Assembly (NCBI RefSeq): GCF_000259075.1
Contig: NZ_AJKI01000002.1
Span: 248,001 to 312,000 of the forward strand
Length of the DNA: 64,000 nt
From: Marinilabilia salmonicolor JCM 21150
Lineage (GTDB): Bacteria > Bacteroidota > Bacteroidia > Bacteroidales > Marinilabiliaceae
Reading direction: 5' to 3'
Shown here: piece after piece, positions 27,353 through 36,303 of the stretch
How the letters are laid out: each line of letters opens with the position of its first letter
How positions within the stretch are numbered: the stretch's first letter is position 1
Notes under the pieces: model-generated
The model's input: only the letters and a program-made list of their open reading frames with translations
Database searches by the model: none
What the model was told of the DNA's origin: nothing
Program-made: the position numbers and the translations under genes

Positions 27353-29171
27353 TAAAATCGGTTGCCACCATCTGCATAAAAACTTTGGCCTTCAAACTAT
27401 CCGCCTGATTTTTTGCACCATCAAGTACCAAGGGGGTGTAGTTACTTTTATCAAACATCTGGAACTGATTTCGATCCACATATCCGAAGCCATCAGGATA
27501 TTGCAAAAAAGCAAATCCGGAGGTATCCCTATCTAAGATGTTTTTACTGAACTTAAACTCATTGGTTTCAATCCCCAGTTGGGCAAGCAATGTCGCTGCC
27601 AGATCGGCTTGCGATCCGTAAGTATCGATAACTGTATCCTGTACTTCCAATGCACCTCCGGTCCACAACATAGGAATCCGGTATCGGCGCGCATCCGTAT
27701 AACCCAGTTTTTCGGGGCCTGAAACTCCGTGATCGGCAATCAGCACTACCAGAGAATTGTCCCACAGCGCACTTTCTTTCAATTCATCAACAAATTCACC
27801 CAGGCAACTGTCGGTATAATGAACCGAATTAAAGTAATCATCCTGGTAAACGCGCTCCATAGGAACATCGAACGGCTCATGGCTACTCAATGTAAACATG
27901 AAATTGAAAGAGGGTGATTCAGATTCTTCTATCATGGATGCAAACTTTCTGAAAGTGAATTCATCATGCACACCCCACTTTTGTCCTCTGTTCTCCAATG
28001 GGAAATCCCCAATGTCCACCACGTCACCAAAACCGGAAAGCGTAATCAATGATTTAAGGTTTTTAAAAGCCATGTCTCCTCCGTAAATAAAGTTCAGGTC
28101 GTTATAGCCTTCGCTTTTTAGCTTTTGAGGGATAAAATTCAGCTTCCGGGATTTATCAGGGTATTGCATAATAGAATAACCCGGAATTCCGGGATATCCG
28201 GCCAATACTCCAACCATGCCATAATCGGATCTGAAGCTGGTGGAAAAAATATTGTTGAAGAAAACACCTTCCTTTTTAAGTCTTTCTAAATTTTTGGTAA
28301 TGGGTGCTCCTCCCAATGTCTCTATCGCCTGCGCAGAAAACCCCTCCAATAAAACAACCACAATATCGGGCTGTCGGGTATTGAGTAGAGGTGTGAACTC
28401 GCCGGATTGCCGCATCAAATCAGCAAACTGACTTTCTGCAACCTCATTTTCAACAAACCGGTACTGCCCATCTTTTATTCCACTTCGTTTCATCGAATAA
28501 GCCAGATTCCAAAGGGGATTGACTGCTGCATTGTTGGCAAACAAATAGTTGGAGAAATAAGCAGCTCCGGTATTAATAGGAGCAACCCCGAAACTTCCGC
28601 GTATTGGAACAATCATCAAAGCGGCCAAAAACAATGTAATACCTGCATTAATAGCTGCCCTGGGCCAGGTAAAACCTTCAGTCAACATGTTTCTAACCAC
28701 ATATCTTTTAAACAGTACAATCGTACCCCATGAAAACCCCGCTAAAACAACAAAAAAGATCAAAACTTCACTCCAGTGAATTGAATTCAGAATAATTCCG
28801 GGAGTTCCCAGAAATGCAACAGCTTCGCTGTTGAGATGCCCTCCCCAATACCTGAAGAGATTTATATCCCCGAGCAACAGGCCTGCGAAAACAGGAATCA
28901 GAAAGTAATGCATCCACAGAAGACACTGTCTGCAAAATTTCCTTTGAATAAGCAACGAAACCACCTGCGCAAAAGCAGAAAGCACCATCAGGTATCCCGA
29001 AAAAGAGAGATCCATCCGAAGTCCGGGGCCAAAAGAAGCCAAGGTGGTTAATATAGGAGTATTGTCAGCATAACCATAATTGGCCGCTATAAATACAGCC
29101 CTGAAAAAAGCGAAAAATAACAACCAGAACAGAAACACCCGAACGAAAGTAAGAAGATACTGCTTCATCAT
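27324..29171 (-). CDS. LtaS/MdoB-like membrane phosphotransferase
   Basis: About 615 residues. Five membrane spans fill the first 200 residues and an alkaline-phosphatase-superfamily sulfatase domain fills the rest. The metal site is visible: VVLLEGFSAQ at the start of the domain, nucleophile region STSFRSDYGMVG with a Ser where many homologues have Thr, FMFTLSSHEPFD and VLIADHGVSG. Such enzymes transfer glycerol phosphate or phosphoethanolamine to polymers or lipids outside the cytoplasm. It is directly followed by the U32 gene with overlap. The ATG at 29171 or the next codon is the start. A surface phosphodiester role fits the TagF/LicC/LicD genes upstream. Confidence 0.88.
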   Translation of the reverse strand: MMKQYLLTFVRVFLFWLLFFAFFRAVFIAANYGYADNTPILTTLASFGPGLRMDLSFSGYLMVLSAFAQVVSLLIQRKFCRQCLLWMHYFLIPVFAGLLLGDINLFRYWGGHLNSEAVAFLGTPGIILNSIHWSEVLIFFVVLAGFSWGTIVLFKRYVVRNMLTEGFTWPRAAINAGITLFLAALMIVPIRGSFGVAPINTGAAYFSNYLFANNAAVNPLWNLAYSMKRSGIKDGQYRFVENEVAESQFADLMRQSGEFTPLLNTRQPDIVVVLLEGFSAQAIETLGGAPITKNLERLKKEGVFFNNIFSTSFRSDYGMVGVLAGYPGIPGYSIMQYPDKSRKLNFIPQKLKSEGYNDLNFIYGGDMAFKNLKSLITLSGFGDVVDIGDFPLENRGQKWGVHDEFTFRKFASMIEESESPSFNFMFTLSSHEPFDVPMERVYQDDYFNSVHYTDSCLGEFVDELKESALWDNSLVVLIADHGVSGPEKLGYTDARRYRIPMLWTGGALEVQDTVIDTYGSQADLAATLLAQLGIETNEFKFSKNILDRDTSGFAFLQYPDGFGYVDRNQFQMFDKSNYTPLVLDGAKNQADSLKAKVFMQMVATDFNERINNGKK

Positions 29172-29291
29172 TAACAGCAAGTTTAAATATGAACTGACAA
29201 AAATAGTGAAAATGCGAAAAGAAAGACAAAGCAGATTTCAAGAGTTACCAAACTGTTACATATATCAACAGGAATAATGAACCACCCCAGA

Positions 29292-30341
29292 TTATTCAGG
29301 CTTAGGGCCAAAGAGCTTTCGTATTTTAAATCGTCTGTATAGGTTTAGCTTTCTCCTTTCAGGGACTCCGTTCATGCTAATGTATGTTTTCACAGCATCA
29401 ATCATTCTAAAAGAAGATTTTCCATCATTATATGGATGATATTCTTCAATAACTCTTTTTCTTTGGCTACCAAAAGGGTCTTCTGTTAATGATTCTGTAA
29501 TTTTTTCTGAAAGTTTTTCAGTTTCTTCAAAATTATCCCAGCAAATATTTTCGGATGTTGACTTAAAGGTAATAACCGGTTTATTAAGAAGCAAAAATTC
29601 ATACACAACAGAGGATGTATCACTAATCATAAGGTCAGAAACAACCAGGTATTTGATGATATCAGGTTCATCAACAAATACAACATTTGGATATGGTTCC
29701 AACACACTTTTATATTTCTGCTTCCAACGTGGATCCATCAAGTCATGGAATTTAATAAAGAGGAGGCAGTTTGTATTTTTATCAAGAAATTTTTCCCATT
29801 GTTTTAACAGGGATGGAACAGACGTTAGAGATGGTGAGAAAGTTGGTGCATAGAGCAATATATTCTTAACCTCGTATGTTTTAATTAAATTTTCTTTATA
29901 GTCGGTATAAACATCTTTCTTATTGAAAAGGGAGTCGAGTTTGCACCACCCGGTTTCTTCCACATCAAAATCTCCGTGTTTTAGGGCAAGTTCTTTAAAA
30001 CGTCTTGTAAAATATGGTCCTTGAGTAAGATAGAGATCGAAGTAATCACGAATTCTAAAATGACCCTTTTTTTCTCCGGCTAATCCATGAAAAATTTGAA
30101 CCTTTACCCCGCGAAGGTAATGGGGGACCTCATTCCCGGGCACATAAATAACATCAGGTGAAAACCTGTTTATCTCTGCAATGGAAGATGTCCATTCAAC
30201 TTCATCCTTCAGTTTAAAATGTTCAGCAATTACCTCTCTTACATACCATACTATTGAGTGCTGTTGCTCAACAAGAGCATCATTCAGGGGCATAAGAATC
30301 CCAAAAGCATAAGGATGATAACAAAATAATACAACCTTCAT
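29292..30341 (-). CDS. CDP-glycerol glycerophosphotransferase-like protein (TagF-like)
   Basis: A 349-residue soluble transferase with a GT-B-like fold. The N-terminal half is VVLFCYHPYAFGILMPLNDAL and VQIFHGLAGEKKG. The C-terminal motif YLVVSDLMISDTSSVVYEFLLLNKPVI matches the CDP-glycerol or CDP-ribitol transferase family (TagF/TagB). It would transfer a polyol phosphate from CDP onto an acceptor. Its partner is the LicC-like cytidylyltransferase immediately upstream (11-base gap). The basic C-terminus (RRKLNLYRRFKIRKLF) may bind membrane. The coding sequence is visibly more AT-rich than the flanking genes. The start was placed at the second of two codons, the ATG at 30341. Confidence 0.8.
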   Translation of the reverse strand: MKVVLFCYHPYAFGILMPLNDALVEQQHSIVWYVREVIAEHFKLKDEVEWTSSIAEINRFSPDVIYVPGNEVPHYLRGVKVQIFHGLAGEKKGHFRIRDYFDLYLTQGPYFTRRFKELALKHGDFDVEETGWCKLDSLFNKKDVYTDYKENLIKTYEVKNILLYAPTFSPSLTSVPSLLKQWEKFLDKNTNCLLFIKFHDLMDPRWKQKYKSVLEPYPNVVFVDEPDIIKYLVVSDLMISDTSSVVYEFLLLNKPVITFKSTSENICWDNFEETEKLSEKITESLTEDPFGSQRKRVIEEYHPYNDGKSSFRMIDAVKTYISMNGVPERRKLNLYRRFKIRKLFGPKPE

Positions 30342-30352
30342 CAAGCAGAATT

Positions 30353-31036
30353 TTAAAGCATTTTATTGGCGTTGTCGAGGTCTTCTTGAAAATCCACTTC
30401 CATACAATTATATGCCGATATATCAATAGGCAATATCTTTACGCCATCCTTTTTTATCATGAGCTCTATTCCTGCTTCAAAGTAGTCATTGTCATCCACT
30501 TCTTCTAGGCGTTTGATAAATGCCTGAATATCTGCTGAGGAAATGAAATTAATACCAACTGCCTCTCCTTCAGCATCTTTAACTTTTTTAGATAGTTCAG
30601 TTACAGAACCTTTACCATCTGTTTTGTATTTAACTTCTTCTTCTCCACACTCTTCATTGTTTACGCAAATAAAAGAGTCATCGCTTTTTATATACGGCAT
30701 TATAACTTCAAACAATCTCCCTTCAAAAACAACATCACCGTTCATCCACAAAACAGCCTCATTTTCAGCTTTTTTGAGTGCACGAAGTAAACTTTTAGAT
30801 GTATTTGTCTGATCATATTGAGGGTTATATACATATAATGAAGATGGAAATGCTTCCATGACAACCTCTTTTTTAAACCCAACAACAGTCAAAATATCTT
30901 TTGCATCAAAATAAGAAGAAATATTTTCCGTTTGCAATTGCATTATTGATTTCCCGTTTTTTAACGTTGTTAAGGGCTTAGGCAAAGGATTTCCTAACCT
31001 GGAACCAATTCCTGCTGCTAAAATTACGACTTTCAT
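30353..31036 (-). CDS. LicC-like nucleotidyltransferase
   Basis: A 227-residue nucleotidyltransferase with the GxGxRLG signature in VVILAAGIGSRLGNPLPKPL, acidic metal motif WMNGDVVF, and a C-terminal metal-binding segment MEVDFQEDLDNA. It is of the LicC/phosphocholine cytidylyltransferase type and would make a CDP-activated choline or similar phospho-alcohol. With the TagF-like and LicD-like proteins next to it, it points to phosphodiester decoration of a surface glycan. It is the first gene of its unit; the next gene follows by 11 bases. The exact substrate cannot be read from sequence. Confidence 0.85.
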   Translation of the reverse strand: MKVVILAAGIGSRLGNPLPKPLTTLKNGKSIMQLQTENISSYFDAKDILTVVGFKKEVVMEAFPSSLYVYNPQYDQTNTSKSLLRALKKAENEAVLWMNGDVVFEGRLFEVIMPYIKSDDSFICVNNEECGEEEVKYKTDGKGSVTELSKKVKDAEGEAVGINFISSADIQAFIKRLEEVDDNDYFEAGIELMIKKDGVKILPIDISAYNCMEVDFQEDLDNANKML

Positions 31037-31254
31037 GCGTTGTTAGTTACTGTGTTTTTAAATTCCTTATATCTTGAAAATCAATTCATTTAAACGGAAG
31101 CTTTGCCAAAAAATTTCCACTTATTAAAAATATTTGCTTTAGGCTAAAAAAGAAACAAGAATTAAGAATATAATGTTATTGAGGCTAAGATAAGGATTTG
31201 CGAAGCTATTCATTCATATTATTATTCCCAAAAATTTCAACCGAAACAAAACTT

Positions 31255-31262
31255 CAAAGGTA
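31255..31262 (-). promoter_or_regulatory. Candidate -7 element of the licC-like unit
   Basis: The minus strand reads TACCTTTG, a full TAnnTTTG match, about 220 bases upstream of the licC-like start. A convincing -33 box was not found. It is divergent from the licD-like promoter only 80 bases away. Confidence 0.35.
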
Positions 31263-31321
31263 ATTATTCAGTAAACATCATAACTCCAATTGCAAACATA
31301 CAAAATAATGATAAATATCTG

Positions 31322-31350
31322 TTGATGAACAGACAATTAATATACCTTTG
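31322..31350 (+). promoter_or_regulatory. Promoter of the licD-like gene
   Basis: TTG at 31322-31324 and TACCTTTG at 31343-31350 are separated by 18 bases. This places transcription start near 31357 and rules out the TTG codon at 31348 as a translation start, leaving the ATG at 31375. Confidence 0.55.
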
Positions 31351-31374
31351 CACAAATTTTTTGAAAAATGCTTT

Positions 31375-31989
31375 ATGGGAAGAAATGCACTTGATTTTGA
31401 AAACAAACAGACCCACCGATATGCTTTTCTGTCTTTTTTGAAGATGATTGATACTTTTGAACATTTTAATATCAATTATTTTCTTGAAGGAGGAACGCTA
31501 CTGGGAATTGTAAGAGATCAAAACCTATTGCCATGGGATCATGACATCGATTTTTCCATTAACCCTTCAGACTTGCAAAAGATTTTGAATCTTCGTTGGT
31601 ATTTTTTACGAAGAGGATATAAATTTTCTGTCCGAAAAAGCAAAAAGGATGTTGGCCCATTTAAAAAAGGAGATATATTTTTAATCAAAATAAAACCGCT
31701 CTTTAAATTTCTTTTTAAGGAATTCAGTCCCTTTATTAATAGTGAAATCTTGGTTTGTGATCTCTTCATAAAAAAGACTGATGGTGATTTTTATTATTGG
31801 CAGGCAAAGGACAGGGTTATGAAGGTTGATGCTAAATACTATGAGACCTATGACAAAATTAAGTTCTTAGGACGCGATTTAAGGGTTCCTGCCCATTACA
31901 AGGACTATTTAACTGAAAAATACGGTGACTGGAGCGTCCCGGTCAAGGAGTGGGATTGTGGGGTTAACGAAAAAACTATTATAGAGTAA
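31375..31989 (+). CDS. LicD-family phosphotransferase
   Basis: About 204 residues of the LicD/FKRP family, enzymes that move a phosphoalcohol (phosphocholine, ribitol phosphate) from CDP to a glycan. The family core is plain: NYFLEGGTLLGIVRDQNLLPWDHDIDFSI, with the paired aspartates that bind metal. The C-terminal PAHYKDYLTEKYGDWSVP is also typical (the YGxWxxP end). ATG 31375 is chosen because the upstream TTG lies inside the promoter. The LicC-like gene is divergent, just 340 bases away, so the pair probably makes and uses the same CDP donor. AT-rich like its neighbours. Confidence 0.88.
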   Translation: MGRNALDFENKQTHRYAFLSFLKMIDTFEHFNINYFLEGGTLLGIVRDQNLLPWDHDIDFSINPSDLQKILNLRWYFLRRGYKFSVRKSKKDVGPFKKGDIFLIKIKPLFKFLFKEFSPFINSEILVCDLFIKKTDGDFYYWQAKDRVMKVDAKYYETYDKIKFLGRDLRVPAHYKDYLTEKYGDWSVPVKEWDCGVNEKTIIE

Positions 31990-32030
31990 GTTTAACAACT
32001 CCAGCAATATTGGATTAATAACATAGCTTT

Positions 32031-33062
32031 ATGTATAAAGTTAAAATAACAACCTTCAAAAATAACAATTATCAATTAAGACAAACTCCCCAAAGTGCTG
32101 GAGTATCAAAATGCGGAAAATATATTTTTTTTATAGATCAGGAAATTGAAGACCCTGATTTCTGGGTCGTTCGTAATAAACATCTAAAAACTAAGAAAAC
32201 TTATTTTGTATCTCCAGAGAATACAATCCTATTAACCTCGGAACCACGATCAATTGTTAATTTTCCGAGAAAATACAGAAATCAGTTTGGAGTACATGCT
32301 ACTTGTCAACAAAACATAAAAGACAAAAATGCGCACTATATCCAACCGGTTCTGCCATGGTATGTCGGGTATAAAAAAGAAAGAGACGTCGTCAATGTTA
32401 CTAAAACATATGATGACCTCAAGAATTCTGACTTCCCGGAAAAGAAAAAATTGATTTCAGTAATTACCAGCAATAAAGCATTTACCAAAGGGCACCAGGA
32501 TAGAATAAAGTTTGTTAAAAAACTGAAAGAACATTATGGGGATAAAATAGATGTTTTTGGAAGAGGTATTAATGATTTTAAAGACAAATGGGACGTTTTA
32601 GCTCCATATAAGTATCACATCGCTATTGAAAATTCATCTACCAGACTATATTGGACAGAAAAAATTTCAGACTGCTTTCTTTCCGGTACCTTTCCAATAT
32701 ATTACGGATGTCCAAATATTTCAGATTATTTTCCAGAGGGATCCCACAGGGCAATTGATATCCACAACTGGGATGAAGCAATAAAGACTATTGATGAAAT
32801 TATAGAAAATGACATCTATGAAAAAAACATTGATGCATTAAAAACAAGCAAAGATCTTGTGCTCGAAGATTACAATATTTTCAATATTATCGCGGGGCTC
32901 TGCGACAAGATGGACTCAAGTAAAACCAAAACGAATTTTACATTAAAACCAGCTCTTACAGTATTAGACTGGCACAATTTTTATTTGTATTTTTTTGAAC
33001 GAAATTATTACAAGCTAAAATCTTTTTTCAACAAACTTACGATTATTAAATCTCAGAAATAA
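32031..33062 (+). CDS. Glycosyltransferase family 10 (alpha-fucosyltransferase-like)
   Basis: A 343-residue protein ending in a basic tail. The GT10 acceptor/donor motif is clear: YKYHIAIENSSTRLYWTEK followed by SGTFPIYYGCPNISDYFP, the bacterial equivalent of the alpha-1,3-fucosyltransferase signature. It would add fucose from GDP-fucose to a surface glycan. It lies 41 bases after the licD-like gene and is probably co-transcribed with it. No GDP-fucose biosynthesis gene is in the window. The block is AT-rich, in keeping with transfer of surface-polysaccharide genes. Confidence 0.87.
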   Translation: MYKVKITTFKNNNYQLRQTPQSAGVSKCGKYIFFIDQEIEDPDFWVVRNKHLKTKKTYFVSPENTILLTSEPRSIVNFPRKYRNQFGVHATCQQNIKDKNAHYIQPVLPWYVGYKKERDVVNVTKTYDDLKNSDFPEKKKLISVITSNKAFTKGHQDRIKFVKKLKEHYGDKIDVFGRGINDFKDKWDVLAPYKYHIAIENSSTRLYWTEKISDCFLSGTFPIYYGCPNISDYFPEGSHRAIDIHNWDEAIKTIDEIIENDIYEKNIDALKTSKDLVLEDYNIFNIIAGLCDKMDSSKTKTNFTLKPALTVLDWHNFYLYFFERNYYKLKSFFNKLTIIKSQK

Positions 33063-33076
33063 AGCTCATTCCGAAA

Positions 33077-34180
33077 TTAGCTGTCAACTGTTTTATTTAC
33101 ACATAAAACACCATTTAAATTTTTAACCATCTTCTCTACAGCAAAATTATCAAAAATAAAATGCCGGGCTTTCTCTCCAAGAATACTTATATCACTTCGA
33201 TTAGAGACAACATGATTCAACACATTATACAAAGAATCAACATTCCCAGGTTCTACCGTATATCCGTTTACACCATCCTCTATAAGTTCCTGCACTCCAT
33301 TTACATTGCTGGATATCACCAATAACCCATGTGCCATGGCTTCCAATAATGAATTAGGCATACCCTCATAGAGAGATGGAAATACAAAAACATCAGCAGC
33401 CTTTAGTAATGGGTGAATATCTTCTACAAAACCTAAAAAGATAAAATTTTTCTCTATCCCAAGTTTTTCAACCTGGGTTTTTAGCTTATCTTCAAGTTTT
33501 CCACGACCCGCCAAAAAGAAATAAACATTAGGATGCTGTTGAATAATATCAGCCGCTACGGAAATAAGATACTTAAATCCTTTTTGTTTTGCCAAACGAC
33601 CTGTTGACAAGACAATTATAGGATCATTTTCTTCAGAAGGGATATATTCCCGATAATCGAAGGTTGAAACATTTTGCGGAACCTTCTCCACACCATTAAA
33701 AACCACTTTAATAAAATCTTTTTCGACGGGCAGAAAAGATTCATATTCTTTTTTAATGGTATGCGTATTGGTGATGATACCATCGCAAAAAAGTCTTACC
33801 GTCCACTTGTACCACCAGTGATTTTTAAGTAACTGTAAGCCCTGCCGACTATAAACCTTTGCAGCGGAACCAATCGTTTTCAACGCAACAGAGGCTACCC
33901 GCCAGTCTTTGTTTTGGCAACCTATAACTGCTTCAGGTTGAAATTCCTTGAAAAACCTGCAAAATTGCCAACAGGCAATCAAATCAAAGTCGGAATTGGC
34001 GGCAATTTCCTCAACAGTAAGATTTTCTGCATTTGCTCTTTTGCTAAGAACAGAATTTTTTCGACAAACTACCACAACATTATGCCCCATTGACATAAGT
34101 CCGGTAGCAGCCATAACCATCCATTTTTCTCCGCCGCCCCACTTATTTTTTCCTATTGAGTTTATTAATACAATCTTCAT
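33077..34180 (-). CDS. Glycosyltransferase family 4-like
   Basis: A 367-residue GT-B glycosyltransferase. The N-terminal motif is GGGEKWMVMAATGLMSMGHNV and the C-terminal one VLSTGRLAKQKGFKYLI and FPSLYEGMPNSLLEAMAHGL, the EX7E nucleotide-sugar site of GT4. It transfers a sugar from a nucleotide donor onto lipopolysaccharide or capsule in the cytoplasm. It is convergent with the GT10 gene and follows the GT9 gene by 18 bases. Donor and acceptor are unknown. Confidence 0.9.
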   Translation of the reverse strand: MKIVLINSIGKNKWGGGEKWMVMAATGLMSMGHNVVVVCRKNSVLSKRANAENLTVEEIAANSDFDLIACWQFCRFFKEFQPEAVIGCQNKDWRVASVALKTIGSAAKVYSRQGLQLLKNHWWYKWTVRLFCDGIITNTHTIKKEYESFLPVEKDFIKVVFNGVEKVPQNVSTFDYREYIPSEENDPIIVLSTGRLAKQKGFKYLISVAADIIQQHPNVYFFLAGRGKLEDKLKTQVEKLGIEKNFIFLGFVEDIHPLLKAADVFVFPSLYEGMPNSLLEAMAHGLLVISSNVNGVQELIEDGVNGYTVEPGNVDSLYNVLNHVVSNRSDISILGEKARHFIFDNFAVEKMVKNLNGVLCVNKTVDS

Positions 34181-34198
34181 TTCCCGGCCAACAGTCGT

Positions 34199-35230
34199 TT
34201 ATATTTCTAAAATTCGTTCCAAAACCATATCAGCTGTAATGCGTTCCATGCAGGCGAAATCGCCTCTGTGACAGGGTATGTTACCAAAAACGGAACAAGG
34301 ACGACAATCCAAATTTACTTGTACTGCATCCGCCTGTGACTGCCCGTATCCCATAAATCCGGCATAGGGGTGTGTTGCCCCCCAGATGCTTACCACCCTG
34401 ATTCCTGACAGGCTTGCCAAATGCATATTGGCGGAATCCATAGATACCATAATGTTAAGTTGAGACATCAACTCCAGCTCTTCTGACATTGTTAACTTAC
34501 CTGCAAAGGTTTGAGCCATTCCCAGGTTAGCGACCCATCCTTCCAGTTTTTTCTGTTCCTCCCCGGGACCGCCAAAAAGAATGACGGAAACTCCTCTCTC
34601 GTCAAGAAGCTTCAGTAGTTCCAGCATCTTCTCTTCGGGCCACATCTTCCATTGATGTTTGGCAAAAGGAGCGATTCCGACAAGAAGAGGGGAGCCCCCT
34701 AAATTCCCCCAAGGGGGACATTTTGAATCAAGCGAGTCTTTTCCGTATAATGTTTTTCCGGGAAAGTTTTGCAATTCAAACGGTAATCCTGCTTTGCCAA
34801 AGGTTTGTCTGTAACGGTCGGCGGTTGTCGGCAGAGCCTTAAAAACCTTGTTGTCTTTACGAGTCAGCTTCTTTTTTTCTGAACGACCTTTATCGATTTT
34901 GGCAACTTTCGTTCCTGTGATTGCAAACAAAGATGTCAGCACATGTGTGCGCAATACGCTATGCAAATCAACCACTGCTTCCCAGGGGCCCATCTTTTTT
35001 AACTCCCTGAACAGACCATAAAGTCCTGGCAAACCTTTATGGTTCTGCTTTAAATCAACAGGAAAAAAGTGAACGCGGGGCAACGGCGCTACCAAATCTT
35101 TTGCAAAAGGTCTTGACACAAACCAAATCTCATGGTCGGGGTATTTGTCCAGAAATGACCACAAAACAGGGACGGTCATAGCTACATCGCCCAGTGCGCT
35201 GAACCGAAAAACAAGAATTCTTTTTTTCAA
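34199..35230 (-). CDS. Glycosyltransferase family 9 (heptosyltransferase-like)
   Basis: A 343-residue GT9 protein. MKKRILVFRFSALGDVAMTVPVLW and, in the second half, MDSANMHLASLSGIRVVSIWGATHP are the ADP-heptose transferase signatures. It would add a heptose or like sugar to the lipopolysaccharide core. Translation must begin at TTG (35230): the frame has a stop three codons upstream and the first ATG is residue 17. In the linker between domains, SKCPPWGNLGGSP is encoded by a GC-rich palindromic repeat that looks inserted in frame. The gene follows DUF4254 by three bases. Confidence 0.9.
   Translation of the reverse strand: MKKRILVFRFSALGDVAMTVPVLWSFLDKYPDHEIWFVSRPFAKDLVAPLPRVHFFPVDLKQNHKGLPGLYGLFRELKKMGPWEAVVDLHSVLRTHVLTSLFAITGTKVAKIDKGRSEKKKLTRKDNKVFKALPTTADRYRQTFGKAGLPFELQNFPGKTLYGKDSLDSKCPPWGNLGGSPLLVGIAPFAKHQWKMWPEEKMLELLKLLDERGVSVILFGGPGEEQKKLEGWVANLGMAQTFAGKLTMSEELELMSQLNIMVSMDSANMHLASLSGIRVVSIWGATHPYAGFMGYGQSQADAVQVNLDCRPCSVFGNIPCHRGDFACMERITADMVLERILEI
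34690..34719. repeat. GC-rich palindromic repeat inside the GT9 gene
   Basis: TCCCCCAAGGGGGA (34705-34718) is a perfect palindrome next to a second G/C block (34688-34700). It lies in an AT-rich gene and encodes a Cys-Pro-Pro-Trp-Gly-Asn stretch with no counterpart expected in GT9. Similar GC hairpins lie in the gaps at 36027-36045 and 51590-51637. Confidence 0.55.
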
Positions 35231-35233
35231 AAC

Positions 35234-35866
35234 CTATTTCTTGTTTTTATACAAAATGGGATTCAATGCAGGATCGTTGTACATCTTCATTTGTTTATAG
35301 GTTTTCATGTACTTATTCCCTGCTTCTATATCGGCAATCAATTGATCGATTGCGGTACTCAGGTCTTCGCGCTGCTGAAGCAATACAGAAAGCTTCAGAT
35401 TACACTTTTCCAGATGTTCAGCAGAAGCATCGGTACGCTTAACTTCCTGCTCCATATGATAAATCTTGAGTGCAAGGATAGATAGACGATCGATGGCCCA
35501 GGCAGGACTTTCTGTATTGATCGTTGCATCAGATGCAATCTTTACATCTTTATATTTCTCCATGAAGAAATCATCGATAGACTCAACCAAATCAGTTCTG
35601 TCCTGATTAGAACTATCGATGCGACGCTTAATTTTCAGGGCTTCATCGGGTTGAATTTCCGGATCCCGAATAATATCTTCCAGGTGCCACTGAACAGCAT
35701 CAATCCAGTTCTTTCTAAAAAGCAAATCCTCAATAGTTCCCTCTTCATAAGGATTTTCAGGGGTAGCATCCACATTGTCAAACTTGTGATAGTGCTCTGT
35801 GGTCTGAATAAAAATCTTGTTACAGGTTTCGCTAAAAGTCATCTTTGCTTCGTTTTTGAAAACCAT
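35234..35866 (-). CDS. DUF4254 family protein
   Basis: A 210-residue, all-helical protein of the DUF4254 family, found in many Bacteroidota next to lipopolysaccharide glycosyltransferases. Segments such as LLFRKNWIDAVQWHLEDIIRDPEI and AWAIDRLSILALKIYHMEQE are typical. No catalytic residues are apparent and its role is not established. It is translated just ahead of the GT9 gene (three-base gap), so a helper role in core sugar addition is possible. The ATG at 35866 begins with a basic stretch; Met9 at 35842 is an equally good start. Confidence 0.85.
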   Translation of the reverse strand: MVFKNEAKMTFSETCNKIFIQTTEHYHKFDNVDATPENPYEEGTIEDLLFRKNWIDAVQWHLEDIIRDPEIQPDEALKIKRRIDSSNQDRTDLVESIDDFFMEKYKDVKIASDATINTESPAWAIDRLSILALKIYHMEQEVKRTDASAEHLEKCNLKLSVLLQQREDLSTAIDQLIADIEAGNKYMKTYKQMKMYNDPALNPILYKNKK

Positions 35867-35974
35867 TTCCCCGGAACAACAAGCTCAGGAAAATACTTTC
35901 CGTTAATACTTTCTGAATAATATTTGACAAAAATAGGGAAACCACCGACAAAAAACAGGAAATCAGTCATGAAA

Positions 35975-36045
35975 ATATAAAAAAGGCCTCCCATGTCCCT
36001 CCTAAGAAGGAAAATGGCCTCCCTTTGTCCCTCCCAGGGAGGGAC
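35975..36045. repeat. GC-rich direct and inverted repeats in intergenic DNA
   Basis: The gap 35867-36303 is non-coding. Two related units (GGCCTCCC...GTCCCTCC) stand head to tail, and GTCCCTCCCAGGGAGGGAC at 36027-36045 is a perfect palindrome. It may act as a terminator-like hairpin, but no T run follows. Confidence 0.5.
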
Positions 36046-36064
36046 ATAAAAATTATACTGTTGG

Positions 36065-36264
36065 GGATTTTATATCACTATTGTCCGGAGAAATATGGTT
36101 TTACCTGTTTAGATTGCTCCGGTTTCCCCGCAATGACTTGTTTTTACTGGATTAATTTAGGGAGGATGGGGTTGGTTATCGGCCAAATCTCCCTAAGTGC
36201 CTGTCATTACGAACGTAGTGAAGCAATCTAAAATATTTAACCGGACACCAGTGATTTTATATGT
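36065..36264. repeat. Fold-back repeat element (family 2, paired copy)
   Basis: Two related units face each other: AGATTGCTCC...GCAATGAC (36111-36137) and GTCATTACGAACGTAGTG...AAGCAATCT (36203-36229). The homology extends outwards to TCACTATTGTCCGG and CCGGACACCAGTGA. Single copies of the same unit occur at 51510-51536 and 57949-58012. It is an interspersed non-coding repeat. Confidence 0.6.
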
Positions 36265-36303
36265 AAAAAAACTATTTGGTCGGAAACCAAAAACAAAGTT
36301 TAG

